The notes below the pieces were generated by a model. The model saw only the letters and a program-made list of their open reading frames with translations. It had not been told where the DNA came from and made no database searches. Shown piece by piece: positions 14,501 to 25,400 of a DNA stretch of 64,000 bases. A program made the position numbers and the translations under genes. Source of the DNA: Tribonema minus (taxonomy: Eukaryota > Sar > Xanthophyceae > Tribonematales > Tribonemataceae); NCBI GenBank assembly GCA_017506865.1, contig JAFCMP010000551.1:310001-374000 (forward strand). Direction: 5' to 3'. Position 1 is the first letter of the stretch, and every line of letters begins with the position of its first letter.

Positions 14501-15928
14501 GGCCAGCGCTGCATGCGTTGATGACGAGGCCGTGCGCGATGGGCAGCTGCGGCAGCGCTCAGGGCGGGGATGGCAGTGGCGCAGTAAGATTAAGGTCACT
14601 ACCCCTAATCCAAACGCTAACCATAGTACTCCTCAAGTGGGCATATGGGCAGGAGCTACACAAGTGAAGTGCGGCCGCCGCTGCCGGCGTCGATGATGAG
14701 GCCGTGCGCGATGGGCAGCTGCGGCAGCGCGACGGCGTGCGCGATGCGGTAAGCGCGGGTTGTTCGTGCTACACCCTATTGAGGTGAGGTCGTCAGCACC
14801 GACGTGAGGGTGCGCATGCGCAGCGCTGCGATCGTACGAGGCGTGCAGCGCACGGCGTTGATGATGAGCCCGTGCGCGAGTGCGCGCTGGGCAGATGCAA
14901 CAGCGCTCAAACGGCGGTGGCAGCGGCGCAGTAAGCACGGGGTCATCGTGCTAACCCCTAATCCTCGCCCTATGTACCCTAATCCTCGGTGAGTGGGCAT
15001 ATGGGCAGCAGCTACACGAGTAAAGTGTGGCCGGCGCTGCATGCGTCGACGATGAGGCCGTGCGCGATGGGCAGCTGCAGCAGCAGCGCTCAGGCGGTGG
15101 TGGCAGTGGCGCAGTAAGCACATGCTCATCAAGCTAACCCTAACCGTAACCCTAATCCTCGGTGATTGGGCATACAGGCAGCAGCTGCGCAAGATGCAGC
15201 AAGTGCATGTCAATAATGAGGCCGTGCGCAATGGGCAGCTGCGACAGCAGCCCTCAGGCGGCGCACTGGCAGCCCCAGGAAGGCCGTTGCCGCCCTCTTT
15301 TGCATGCAGCGCAGATAGCACGGCATCGCTCACACACAGTGAACGTGCACTTTGGGCTTGCCCTTCAACAGCACGGCTGTTGCGCGCCTCAGCATCCGGC
15401 GCCTCTAGCGTTTGACAGATCAATGCTCTTGGGGCTGTCGCAACTGGAAATTCTCGCACACTCGCTTCAGAATTGCTTAACGCACATATTTTGATGCTGT
15501 GTCAAGGCATGCAGTTTTGGCATTTCACCGAAAGCCACCGCTTGCTAACGTGAGTATTCTATCTTGCCATACATATGGGCACGATCATGAGCGTGCTTGC
15601 ACTGTTGCTTAGGATACAAGCAAATCTAGCCCTCCCGGCTACTTTGTTTCAGCCGCAATTTTTTTTCATGTTTGTGCATGTCGGCCTTTTATTAGGACTG
15701 CCACACAGCGCTGGCTTAGCACTTGAGTGATACAGTGAGATTGCAATAACTGCATGCGCATTTGCGTGCACTTCTGAGACTTGCAGGGCATGCTGCACCC
15801 ACCAGTTCGATGTCCATGACTCCCGCAGCCGACCGCAGTAGCCCGAGTGTCACCAAGCACAGCAGCCCGCCACCTCTCATGATCTTCCAACACCGTCCAC
15901 CGCGCCGAGAGGGGCAAGAGGCTGCCAT
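2519..15928 (-). CDS. Apyrase / ecto-nucleoside triphosphate diphosphohydrolase (GDA1/CD39 family)
   Basis: Hydrolyses nucleoside tri- and diphosphates, probably outside the cell or in the secretory pathway. Ten exons, minus strand: 15928-15803, 14375-14038, 13206-12951, 12007-11695, 10953-10703, 9291-9094, 7174-6983, 4819-4679, 3749-3654, 2887-2519. The phases join to a clean 759-residue protein. Residues 1-36 form a signal peptide, starting at Met1 or Met17. Apyrase conserved regions appear in order: DAGSGGSR (52-59), ATGGMR (135-140), SGEEEGIYAW (176-185, catalytic Glu), GALDMGGASTQIAF (212-225), then YVHSFLYFG (250-258), QFYAFSGY (466-473) and VGWALGSML (559-567). A Lys/His-rich stretch (640-654), an acidic patch and one membrane segment (about 674-697) lie near the C-terminus, giving type I topology. 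Intron 7 has a GC donor (AAG|GCAAGA). The gene is divergent from the helicase. Exon 5 start is the least certain boundary. Confidence 0.93.
3814..3886 (+). repeat. Dispersed ~72-bp repeat, copy 1
   Basis: Shares blocks with 7336-7407 and, inverted, with 45644-45713: an ACGAATCAA...AGAT block, an AAGG...GTTA block and CAAGTGCCTTCCACCA. No target duplication or coding content seen. Possibly a short retroposon or structured RNA gene remnant; class unknown. Lies in apyrase intron 8 beside the palindrome TACTTCGAAGTA. Confidence 0.7.
4016..4056 (-). repeat. Exon-edge echo of apyrase exon 9 acceptor (1 copy)
   Basis: A single decayed copy of the exon 9 start: GTGGTGGTGGCCCTGCGTG here against GTGGTGGTGGCCCTGCATG at the real edge (3740-3758, plus-strand reading). 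It lies upstream of the exon in the direction of transcription, inside intron 8. Confidence 0.7.
4081..4240. repeat. Two-copy 82-bp tandem repeat in apyrase intron 8
   Basis: Copies at 4081-4159 and 4163-4240 are nearly identical. Both start AGTATGAAGC and end TGTGCAAAG. The right end runs into a degenerate copy of the exon 8 3' edge at about 4241-4275 (CTTGCCAGGGAG against CTTGCCAGAGGG near 4690), so this array probably also arose beside that exon edge. Confidence 0.75.
4958..5960 (-). repeat. Echo array of apyrase exon 8 acceptor edge
   Basis: Six clear copies, plus one degenerate copy near 5300, of the exon 8 start and the intron end before it. The marker ACAGCAT (encoding part of SMLYE on the minus strand) is at 4792 in the real exon and recurs at 4987, 5146, 5458, 5616, 5779 and 5945 (the last as ACAGCA). 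Steps are 195, 159, 2x156, 158, 163 and 166 bp. Each copy keeps an AG|GT acceptor context (CAGGT in minus reading) and about 60-80 bases of exon. Confidence 0.88.
6040..6880 (-). repeat. Echo array of apyrase exon 7 donor edge
   Basis: Five copies of the 3' end of exon 7 with its donor lie downstream of the exon in transcription order. The donor marker CTTGCCTTGTA (minus strand TACAAG|GCAAG) sits at 6978 in the real exon and recurs near 6759, 6598, 6421, 6276 and, degenerate, 6054. The copies carry the codons for DTSVNFVKNLAGYK. Most keep the unusual GC donor, so the GC dinucleotide is older than the array. Confidence 0.88.
7255..8060 (-). repeat. Echo array of apyrase exon 7 acceptor edge
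   Basis: About seven copies of the exon 7 start (minus-strand ARVICSMTLDQLQE) with the preceding intron end. The plus-strand marker TCATGCCGCAGATCA or close variants occurs near 7271, 7453, 7568, 7767, 7878 and 8002, with a shorter copy near 7676; the real edge is near 7154. Steps are about 90-180 bp. Exon 7 thus has echo arrays on both sides, each copying only the nearer edge. Confidence 0.88.
7336..7407 (+). repeat. Dispersed ~72-bp repeat, copy 2
   Basis: Second copy of the short dispersed repeat, in apyrase intron 6, interrupting the exon 7 acceptor echo array. It ends in CAAGTGCCTTCCACCATTAA. Confidence 0.7.
8430..9060 (-). repeat. Echo array of apyrase exon 6 donor edge
   Basis: Five copies of the 3' end of exon 6 plus donor. 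The marker CTCCTGCAACTTGAT or close forms is near 9107 in the exon; copies start near 8957, 8822, 8697, 8563 and 8436 (steps 125-135 bp). They encode the region around RRAWSIMGLPEEIKLQEFEE and keep CAG|GT-type donors. Confidence 0.87.
9308..9336 (+). repeat. Poly-G tract (polypyrimidine tract of apyrase exon 6)
   Basis: Nearly uninterrupted G on the plus strand, so nearly pure C on the transcribed minus strand, about 17 bases before the exon 6 acceptor. It can serve as the polypyrimidine tract. A similar C-rich tract precedes exon 3 (about 13207-13250). A weaker echo of the exon 6 start lies at 9395-9425 next to another G-rich run. Confidence 0.6.
10180..10690 (-). repeat. Echo array of apyrase exon 5 donor edge
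   Basis: Three to four copies of the exon 5 end (minus GSDFDACKAQ|GT). The plus-strand marker GCACCTG...TTGCACGCGTC is at about 10700 in the exon and recurs near 10515, 10355 and 10186, at about 160-185 bp steps. Confidence 0.85.
12130..12420 (-). repeat. Echo array of apyrase exon 4 acceptor edge
   Basis: Two copies of the start of exon 4 (minus VGAQKHWN...SLLY), ending near 12187 and 12388, against the real edge at 12007. The plus-strand block GTACAGTAGGGAGT marks both. Confidence 0.85.
12560..12840 (-). repeat. Echoes of apyrase exon 3 donor side
   Basis: Partial copies of the exon 3 end downstream of the real donor (12951). One covers FRQDQDIMSNLFKLQ (about 12770-12820) and one covers the GLDMAS-like segment (about 12645-12700). 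Both are decayed. Confidence 0.8.
13310..13545 (-). repeat. Echoes of apyrase exon 3 acceptor side
   Basis: A long copy at 13320-13430 repeats the codons for WFLYS...EYDFAR...SGEEEGIYAWAAIN, including the catalytic region, and a shorter copy lies at 13475-13535. The long copy still has an acceptor and could act as a decoy exon. Confidence 0.87.
13735..13980 (-). repeat. Echo of apyrase exon 2 donor side
   Basis: A copy of the exon 2 end (minus DHIR|GTGCGGCGC) at 13735-13760, plus a repeated intron segment containing CACCACAAAA (13845-13880 and 13938-13975). Together they form one extra unit of about 290 bp. Confidence 0.75.
14395..15265 (-). repeat. Echo array of apyrase exon 2 acceptor edge (ACR1 start)
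   Basis: Five copies of the exon 2 start, minus LPIAHGLII(D/N)A. The marker GATGAGGCCGTGCGCGATGG or a close form is near 14346 in the exon and near 14518, 14691, 14857, 15046 and 15213. Steps are about 166-189 bp. Copies alternate with telomere-like CCTAA-rich spacers. Confidence 0.88.
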
Positions 15929-16337
15929 GGCCGCCTCTGAGCTGCAACTGTTCGTCAGGAGGAGTTGAAAGTTCAAGTTGGATCTTTGAGAAGTTGAGGT
16001 CGTGCATGCGTGAGAACAGTTGCCCTTGCCCTTAGATGCGTCCTGCAAGGTGGTGGTAGCGATGCATTCGTCAGGTGAGCTATCCCTAGCTGTGCCATAT
16101 TCATTGCTCAAGCTTTCAATGTCTACGAAGCGCATTTACCATTGCAGCTGGCCCATTGCGTTCAACTTTGTTGAATCCGAGGCTGACAAACGTAATGTGC
16201 TTCATTGCTGCTGATAGCCAGCGGCCATGCAAATCCAAGTTCAGCATACAATCAAACATCTTTCTGTTACGCACTTGATGATGTTTGACTACGGTGTGTT
16301 GGCAGGCCGCATCATGTCAACTGTCACATTTTCTGAG

Positions 16338-16372
<35 letters not shown>

Positions 16373-16496
16373 TCGTTGTTTTGGTGCACGTGTTGTGGGC
16401 CAGCTCTTACATGCTGCGCATTCTTCTCGCAAATGCGCAGTGCAGCAGCAGAGCGGGCTGCAGCGTCGCACACAGTCCACACCACCATATGTCAAT
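15929..16496. promoter_or_regulatory. Shared upstream region of apyrase (-) and helicase (+)
   Basis: The two divergent start codons are 568 bp apart. A (GT)15 microsatellite lies at 16340-16369. No TATA box or other motif is convincing. An in-frame stretch before the helicase Met (about 16380-16496) is Arg/Gln-rich like a mitochondrial presequence but has no upstream ATG in frame. Confidence 0.5.
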
Positions 16497-19400
16497 ATGT
16501 CGCCTTACCCAGCGCACGATGCATCGCTTGCTGCTTGCACGGCCACAGTCATGCTGCGGCCCTACCAGAAGGAGGTGCTGCAGCAGATGAAGGCATTGTA
16601 CGCTCAAGGCACGCACCGCATCCTCGTGCCGATGGCCACTGGCATGGGCAAGACAGTGAGTGACAAACTTGCACACACTGTCTGCTATGTACCTCTTTTC
16701 CATGCTTGGTGTCACAGAGCGACAGTTCTAACAATGTGGCATTTGCATAGCAGTGAACGTGTCCCGGTAGCATGTCATTGAGCAGCGTTTGTCAATCAAC
16801 TATGTCTGACTATGTCTGACACCACATTCGTGCTCAACCCCTCCATGCATCTTATCTACTATCAGGCAACCCAAGTACATCACTGCTGATGTGCCGCTTG
16901 TGGCATTGCATGTCTGCACCTGCACACTAAACCAGGCAGTCACACCAGTTCATCGTGGCATATCACGTATGATGCGACCTCATCATGAGGGAGTCTATAG
17001 TCTGCCGTACAGCACACGATGATTCAACCTACAGGCGGCTTTATGCGCCTATTTTTGCACCTATGCGAAGTAAGCAAAGATGGCTTCTGGATTGATACCA
17101 ATGACGGTTAAAGTAGACCATGAATGAGGTCATGGGATATCCTCAATGACGACATACAAACTGTATGCGTCCTTTTGCCGTGCCTCTCTGCTGAGGCCAT
17201 CTCTCACTGCCGATCATGGAGCGCTGCAATGCAATCTCGATGAGTGTCATCGCGTTTTGTTTTGTTTTTTGCTGCTCACTGCCATGCCTGGTAGCTCACT
17301 GCCATGCCTGATATGTGAGCACAGGGACCGAAATAGACAAATGACGTATGGCTAGTGCATGATGGTGCTAGAAGAGATGCTTGAGAACCAGCATGCATAT
17401 CCGGCACGGGCAGGCACAACTTCGCTATGTGTTAAGCTGTGCGCTGTCATGGCCTCATCAGCCGTGGCAGTGAGCAACATCTGAGGCAGAGGCTCAGAAG
17501 CAGAGACTTGCTGCGTTTGTCCTGCTTGGCGTCACCCCCAGTCCTTGCTGCGGTGAAATCTCCTCTGTCTGCAGACGGAACCGACTTTAACGCGTGTTGG
17601 GCTGTGCGCTATCATTGCGACATCAGCTGTGGCAGTGAGCAAGACTGCAGACAGAGGTTTAGAAGCGAAGCAGGCAGATGATCAGAAGCGAAGGCCTGCT
17701 ACTTTTGTCCTGTTTGGTGTCAACCCTAGTCTAACCCTTGATGCGGTATAATTGCCAATTGTTTGCAGACAGTGTTCTCGCACGTGCCCTCAGCATTCCC
17801 CGAGCTGGCCAAGAGGGGTACCCTAGTACTGGTGCACAGGTGTGGTCATGACTTACTTTGCCAAAACGCCATGTCATGTGCACGCAGACCAACAATGCGC
17901 CTGCTCGTTTGCGGATTCTGCGTCACCGACAAAGACTGTACCTATTCTGCTGGATATAATCTGGAGAGCTGAAGTCTTGTGTGTAGAGTCCTTTCAGGTG
18001 CCTCAAAACGGTCCAGAGCGCCTCAAATTTTGGCACCGCAAAGCAAGCGTTGCAGCAGCAAGAGCCGCCAAGCGGCTGCTTCACAAGCTTAGAAAGTGCT
18101 CGTATCACCCTCTTGTACGTGTACTCATATTCTCAGGTTGTGCAGATGTGAAGCGCCGTGCTTATGCAATCTGCTTTTTGTCGCATGCCCGGGCGAATGG
18201 CGTCCCCCAGTATTCCGATACAGTATTGAAATGCTTGCCAGCACCTCCACAACTTACTGCACTGTATGGCCATGGCATGGCCCACGGCTGGTGACAGTTT
18301 TTGTTGGTGTCTCTGACTCCATCGTCAAGGCCTGGCTCTTAGTCTGCCGCCAGCACATCTGTGTGTGTCTGATGTGGCCGGTCCCGTCGCCGCTGATTCC
18401 TGGCGCCAAATCAATGTCTGTGCCTTCTTGCCTATGAGGTGCGCCAGGTCTCCTGACGTTATGCAGACAGCACCGCAATGCTCAGCAACACACCAACCAG
18501 TAAAATTGCTTGCTCGACTTAGACCTGCGCCTCACGTCATGTTCAACTTCAAATCACACGTCGCCAGAGTTTGATCAAGCTTCCTCAAGGACTGTAAAAT
18601 TGCCAGTGTGGACTGGCGCTGGCAATGAGCACATGACGCGCATGCTTGCGGCCAAAGCTCACAGTGTGACTCTTGCCCTCATTGTCGACCGCCGTCCCCA
18701 TTTGGCGTGTCCCAGGAAGGAGCTAGTGCGCTACGCGCAGGGGCAGTTGGCCTGCCCTTGGCAACAACGTGACCCCACCCTCCAAGTCAGTTTGCTCACC
18801 CCGCTTCTGCCAGCCCCCCCCCCCCCCGGGGAGAAACTTGTGTGCGGCAAGCGAAGGCAGCTGATGCGCTGCAGCCCTGAACCGGGCATCGAGACGCGCA
18901 TCGAGCGCTGCAGCCCAGCAGTGCTAAACATTTCAGCCCCTAGCCCTAGCAGCAGTATCACCTCTCGCCCTTGCCCGGCTTTGGATCCGGCGTCTGCCTG
19001 CCTGCCGCAGGGAGGAGCTCGTGCGGCAAGCGCAGGCGCAGCTGATGCGCTGCGGTCTCAAGGTGGGCGTAGAGATACGCGGCGAGCGCCGCAGCCTGCC
19101 AGTGCTCATCCCTCCAGCCCTAGCCCTTACAGCAGTGTCACCTCTCGCCCTCGCCGCCACGCCCCGGTTTTGCATTCCCGCGCTGACCTTGTTCCCCCGC
19201 CCACCGCAGGGAGGAGCTCGTGCGGCAAGCGCAGGCGCAGCTGACGCGCTGCGGCCTCAAGGTGGGCATTGAGATGCGCGGCGAGCGCAGCAGCGCGTCC
19301 GACGACGCCGTCGTGGCCTCCGTGCAGACGCTCGGGTACAGGCGCGGCGCGGGCGGCATGGCGCGCCTGCGCCAGCTCGTGGAGAGGCCGCCGGGCATCG

Positions 19401-22400
19401 TCATCGTGGACGAGGTCGGTTGCTTTCTTGTGTCGACTTTAGTTGGATGCACATGTCAAAGAGCACACGACAATCGCACGCACAAACTGGCCTACCTTTG
19501 CATTTTGTGAAATTGTTTCTGGGCATACCCATCATGAGCTCAGTCACTGAGGTTGTGTACGCTTGGCTGGGGCGCAACAAACGGTTGCGGCTGCAGCGAT
19601 TAATTTATAGATGCCAATTCCAGGCTCGGTGTTGCGCACAAGCAGTTGCCACTGCACGCGAGGGCCATACGATACATCATTGTTACAAGTACACCAACAC
19701 TGCTCTGCCTTATCCTGGCGTTGGTGCACTTGTGCCGGTCCATGCAAGTAGCACTAAGGCCGATAGTCAGATGCTGTTGGTCGCAATCCTGTGCCTGCGG
19801 CAGTGCACGCATGGCGGCCACGCAAGCAAAGTCACAGGACAGTTGCGTACATTGGTGCGAGCAGAGGGCGGCATACTGCTTTCACAGGTGCACAGCAGCC
19901 GCGTGCGGACCAGTCCGCACGGGCTAATTGCACCGGGTCAATGCTGTGGTTCGCAGTATTACTGTGGTTCCTCGAAGTATGCATGTAGTGCCTATTTACA
20001 GGTTTCTGTCATAGCAGCAGCGTGTGATTCTGCAGCTGCGACTGGAGCGCTCTACGTGGCATCGGGGGGGCAGTGCTCAATGCGCTGGCAGGACCTAATT
20101 TGGTTTAACAGTGCAGTGTGCATGATGTGCAGCGCGCATTGTGATATTTTGAGGGTGCTGACATGACAAGAGTGCTGTGTGTGGAGCCCGTGCATGGTTT
20201 CATGAACCGCGACGTCTCGGGGTGCTTTGTAACTGCATGATGGCAAAGCAGATTCAAGCGTCTTGTAGTGTGATGCATGAAATAGGACATTGCTGCGAAG
20301 AATCTGGTGAAGCCATCAAAATCCCATTGAAACAGGCAAAAACACCTGTTCGACCAGCAATAACCTGTTCCACAGGTATACGCGTACCCGTTGTCTCAGA
20401 GCACAGGTTAAACTCGTACCCGTAGCCGCTCTCACCAGTTTAGTAATACTCGTACGCGTACTTGTCAAAAAATTTCTTGCGCTACGCGCGACCTGTTCGA
20501 CAATGGCACTACGCACCATCTCTGGGCAACACATACGAGCTGAGCACTGCGGCTGGTCTTTGCACAATGACCTGTGCATGACAAGCCTTGGCACTTACGC
20601 TCAAGAAGAAGGCGTGGAGGAAGTCGTTTGCTGAACATCATTGAAAGGGGCGGGGCGGGGCGGGGGGGGGCATGAGGCACAGCGCCCTTGGTCACGAGTG
20701 GTGGCGTACAGCCGGCGAATGTGCTAACCTTCTCTCGCGTCTCCTCCCGCCAGTGACCCACTTGAAGTGATATCATAAAGTGTGACACAATTGTCAGGTG
20801 AAAATGTGAGAAAATGGCAAAGGGATCCCCTCCTCCACCCCCCCCCCCCCCCGGTCTCGTGCCGCCCACCAGTGACCTGTGACAAGACCCTATCCTTGAG
20901 AGGGCGTGCTGGCGTACCAAGGTCTGACTGCTGTCGTTTGAACTGACGCGGACCCCCGTCCATCCGTCCCATGCAGGCGCACCACATGACGGAACCCGGG
21001 CTGTACAACCGCATCCTCAACGGTGAGACCAACAGCCAAGCAGTACGTGCTGTCTTGACACCAGAGGCTTTTGGTAGGTAGGCAAGACCCCTGAGCCCCT
21101 TGCCAGGCATGTCGCTAGACTACACCAAGCCCATCACACAGGCATTTTGACACCACCAGACAGTCTTCTTGATTGGATCGCCAGCCGTGTTTCACTGTTT
21201 TTGCCTCATGTGCAGGGTTCGTGGAGACGGGGTCCGCGTACAGTGGCAAGATATGCTGCTGCGCCTATTAGTGAGGCTTGTTGTGGCACTCCAGTGCGCT
21301 GGCGGCAAGTGCTGGCGCTGCTCGTCCGTTGCAGATTTGTGAGCAATGCAGTTCTGAGCCCACAGCAATCGAAGTGCAACTATGCCAGCTTTGAGCCTGG
21401 TTTTGATGCTTGCTTTGCGGGGCCGACATGAGGTTTGGGCAGCGCTCGCGAAATGCGCTGCGGTGCCCTGGTGGCAGTGCTCACAACGACGTGCGGCAAC
21501 GCTGATGGCAAGGCCGCGCCGAGATTCGCCTTGTGCACAAGAGTGCTGCAACGCTCAGCCTGCCATAAACAGATTGCACCTGATCAAAAATTGTGAGCCC
21601 CCAACAACGACCACCTTTTGGCAAAGCCGTTGGCGCGTTTGAATTCTTGTGCGGAAACGGCATAACGAATGGTGAGCGTCAGTGCAACGTCGCAGTCATG
21701 CCACAGACGCACTGCGCATGGGGTGAGAACGCGCATCGGAACAATCATGCTGCCCTTGCCCTGCCTCCCGCGCAGAGCTGGGGATGGGGTCGAGGTGCGG
21801 CGGCAAGACGCGCAGCAGTGCCCTAGTCGCGGGGTCCACCGCGATGCCCGACCGCGCCGACGGCCAGGCGCTCACGCCGTTCTTCGACGCCGTGTGCGAG
21901 CGTGCTGCATTGTTCAGCCTGCCATAAAAGAACTGATCCTACGCAACAAACCCCTTAAGCGCCTGTAGCCCTAATTACAACCTGGATTGCCCTGCTTCCC
22001 GCGCAGAGCTGGGGATGGGGTCCAAGTGCGGCGGCAAGACGCGCGGCGGCGCTCTAGTTGCGGGATTCACCGCGACGCCCGACCGCGCCGACGGCAAGGC
22101 GCTCACGCCGTTCTTCGACGCCGTGTGCGCGCCCCTGGACCTCGCGTGGGGCATCCTCGGGGGGCACCTCGTGAACATTATCGTGGACACGGTGCGCACG
22201 CGCGTCGACCTCGCAGGCGAGTCGGCGCGGCGCGCGCGCACGGGCTGAGCAGCGCTGCGGTACTGCGCAGCGCTGTGTTGACGCGTCGTCGCACCAAGTA
22301 AAAGTATTAAGATTTATCAAGAATTTGAAGTCTGAAAACGTACTGCTTTATTTTTTATTTTTTTTCGTGAATTAGCAAGAATTTTAAGATAGCGCGGCGC

Positions 22401-25400
22401 GTGGCACCACGAGTGCTCGGCCGAGTCGAGCCGTGACACTGAGCGGTGTGTCACTGGCGGCAGTGCTCTGCGAGGTCGAGCTGTTGCATACGCAGGTCGC
22501 AGTACTCTTAATGTGGTGCAGCACGAGAAAGTGATGTGCTGAAGTCGCACAACACACCAACACGCTATACATGAGTGCAGCTGCGCTGCGCGCGCTGGCT
22601 CCAGCTGCTGTGGTCCAGGACACGCTGGCGTGCTTGCGAAGGCGAGGCCAGACCACCTTGCGCTGCTCAGGTCCTGCTTTCCTTTTTCTGCCATTTCCAT
22701 CGCATACAGACATCAAGGTGCGCGGGAGCACGGTCGGCGGGCGGGACTTCGACAGCGCAGAGCTGAGCGCTGCCGTCAACACAAGCGCGCGCAATGAGGC
22801 CATTGTGCGCGCCCTCAAGCACATGCCGCAGCGGCTGCCGCCGTCCACCGGAGTGCACCACCTGACGCTAGGCGGCAGCGACGGCGGCGGTGGCGACAGC
22901 GGTGGCGGCAGCACTGCCGAGCAGGCGATGGCGCAGCTTGAGCGGCCGACTTGCACGCTGTGCTTCTGCGCCAGCGTGGAGCACGCGCACGACCTGGCGC
23001 GCGTGCTGAGCGATGCTGGTGAGCAGAAAACTGCAAGTACTCAAACACGCTTCACCATCTACTGAAAGTTTCACATTGTTCGTGTTTTTGTTTGATACAA
23101 TCGTGTACTTCAAGGCTGAGGGCCATGCACACGGCAGGTGCACGCCGCATTGATTTGCAGTCATAAACAGGTATCACGTATCACGTTGCAGGTTCCTCAG
23201 TTGTGCACTTGCCCAATGATGCGTGGGGGCCGGTTTCAACGCCTCAAGCTGTTTGCAAGCAGGCAACACAACATTGTGCATGTGCGAGCCAACATCACAC
23301 CCGCGTGCGAGTGTCTTGCCTCAAAGTGCTTGCTTGAACACCTCAGCTCACGCGCCAGTTGTGTGATACTGTGCACGTGTTGCAGGCATGCCGGCAGCCG
23401 CAGTGGATGGCACGACTCCACTGGAGGAACGGCGCGCGATCATTGAGCGATTCCGCGCCGGCGACCTTGCTGTCGTCACCAATTTTGGAGTTTTCACCGA
23501 GGTGCACATCACTAACGTGCAGCAAGTATCGAACCACATGCTCTGACTATCAACAACCCGATTTTTCTGACCAAAAACGTCTGGCCAACCTCTGTCTTTA
23601 ACTCAAGTGAGTCAAGTAAGTGTACTTCGTTATCGAGCAGTTTGGTGAACCACCAAAACGTGACTGGAGCAAAACAACAAGGCAGCTCAGCAGACTTCTC
23701 TTAGATGCGGCGCCATCACCAGCTATGTATCCCGCAGCCGAAAGTTGACGTTTGCCACAAGCCCACTGACAGATATGTAGGGGCCTTCTTGCATTTCCGT
23801 CGTTCTGGGTGGCTATTAGTGCTGTGTCGCTGCCAAATCGTATTTGTTGTCTGTAAGCGACTTCAGACGCAGAGGCAACGGCGAATTGCGGCTGCAATGT
23901 CAATGTCAGGAGGATGTTGACATTACGCGGGCAATAAAACCAATCTCCCTTGTATGAGCTGATCTTTGTGTTATAGGGATGCTTCATGCTAACACCTATG
24001 CTGACACACTCGACATGAAAAGTGCAAAGTACAAATTCTGGTGAGATATGGCGGCACTGCAACTGGCTACATCTGGGAAGCTTTGTGCTGCTGCACATTC
24101 AATGCATGCTCATATGCCGCAAAAAGTTGTGATCAATGAGCAGCGGAGTATTTTGATAACCGGGAACTCAGGCCAGATGTTTTGATGATTTAGGTCTCTG
24201 CCTGTTGATTTGCATATCGATCAGGCACACGTCATTCTTCAACCAGTGCTGCGTATCTTGTCAACTCTTGAGACAGGACAGACTTGTCAACGCCTACCTG
24301 CTGCCTGCCTCACAGTTGGTGGCTCTACATCACAACGGCTGTACTGGTGCTGTGCTGGTGTGAGTTCACATTGTGGTGCTGCTCCGCTGCTGCAGGGGTT
24401 TGATGCTCCGCACGTCAATACAGTGGTCATGGCGCGGCCCACCATGTCACAGCCACTTTTCATGCAGGTACTTGTATGGGCAGCACAGTGATGGCATATA
24501 TAGTATGTATGTGCCGCGTGATCGTGTTGGGATGCAGTTAATGTGCCTTTCTTTTGAATGTGCGCCTCTGTGATGATAGAGCACACCACTCCAAACTGAT
24601 TTGAACTTGTGCCAACATGCTTCCAATCAGTGCACTCTGTTGCAATGCGCCGCGGAGTCACACTGGCGTTTTCGCGATGCAAACATCCTGAAACATGCCA
24701 TTCTGAGATGCCTGATGTCTGTAGCTGCTGCGCCCAGGCACCAACACTGGCCGTGACATCGCATTTGATTGAGCACCTTCTCATATGTCCACATGCAAAT
24801 GCTGCAGCTCATGCCAGGCATGCTTGCTAGCCTCTGTGCAAGAGACGCATTGTAATCAAAGCCAGAAGAGTATCATTGGTTCATTGCTGACTACACTGCA
24901 TCATCAGTTTGCGTTGCCACTACACTAGTACTAGACCATGACGGTAACATTTGTTGAGAAAATTCAAATTGCTTGTGAGTATAAGTTGCGCATCAAATCA
25001 GCTTAGACGTGCCCTTTGATGCTAAGAAGTGCCACGAGTAATTGCCTGCACGTTCTCGCTGCCCGGCGCTGCTTCGCGCGGGGTGCGAATGCCAGGTGTC
25101 TGTGGGGGGGGCGGGAAGGGGGGGTGTACACTAAACAGAATTGTATGCACCTCTTGCATGATTGACTCTGCAGATGATTGGGCGGGGAACGCGCCCTGCA
25201 CCGGGTGTGTTGGACAGTCTCTATTCTGCGGAAGGGCCGATGTCGGCTGAGCTACGGCGCAGCGCCATCGACAAATCGCACAAGCCATGGATGAGGCTGG
25301 TAGATGTGGTCGACAACTGCGGCAAGCACAAGGTGACCATTTCCCAAACCGTAGACGCACTAGGAGTGGTGCCCACCAAGTAGTAGCTTCAAGGATATTG

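Noticed and set aside
14440-15160. Telomere-like CCTAA repeats
   Set aside because: Short, irregular and part of the spacer of the exon 2 echo array; not a telomere or a fusion site.
16340-16369. (GT)15 tract as a promoter element
   Set aside because: An ordinary microsatellite; position alone does not support a function.
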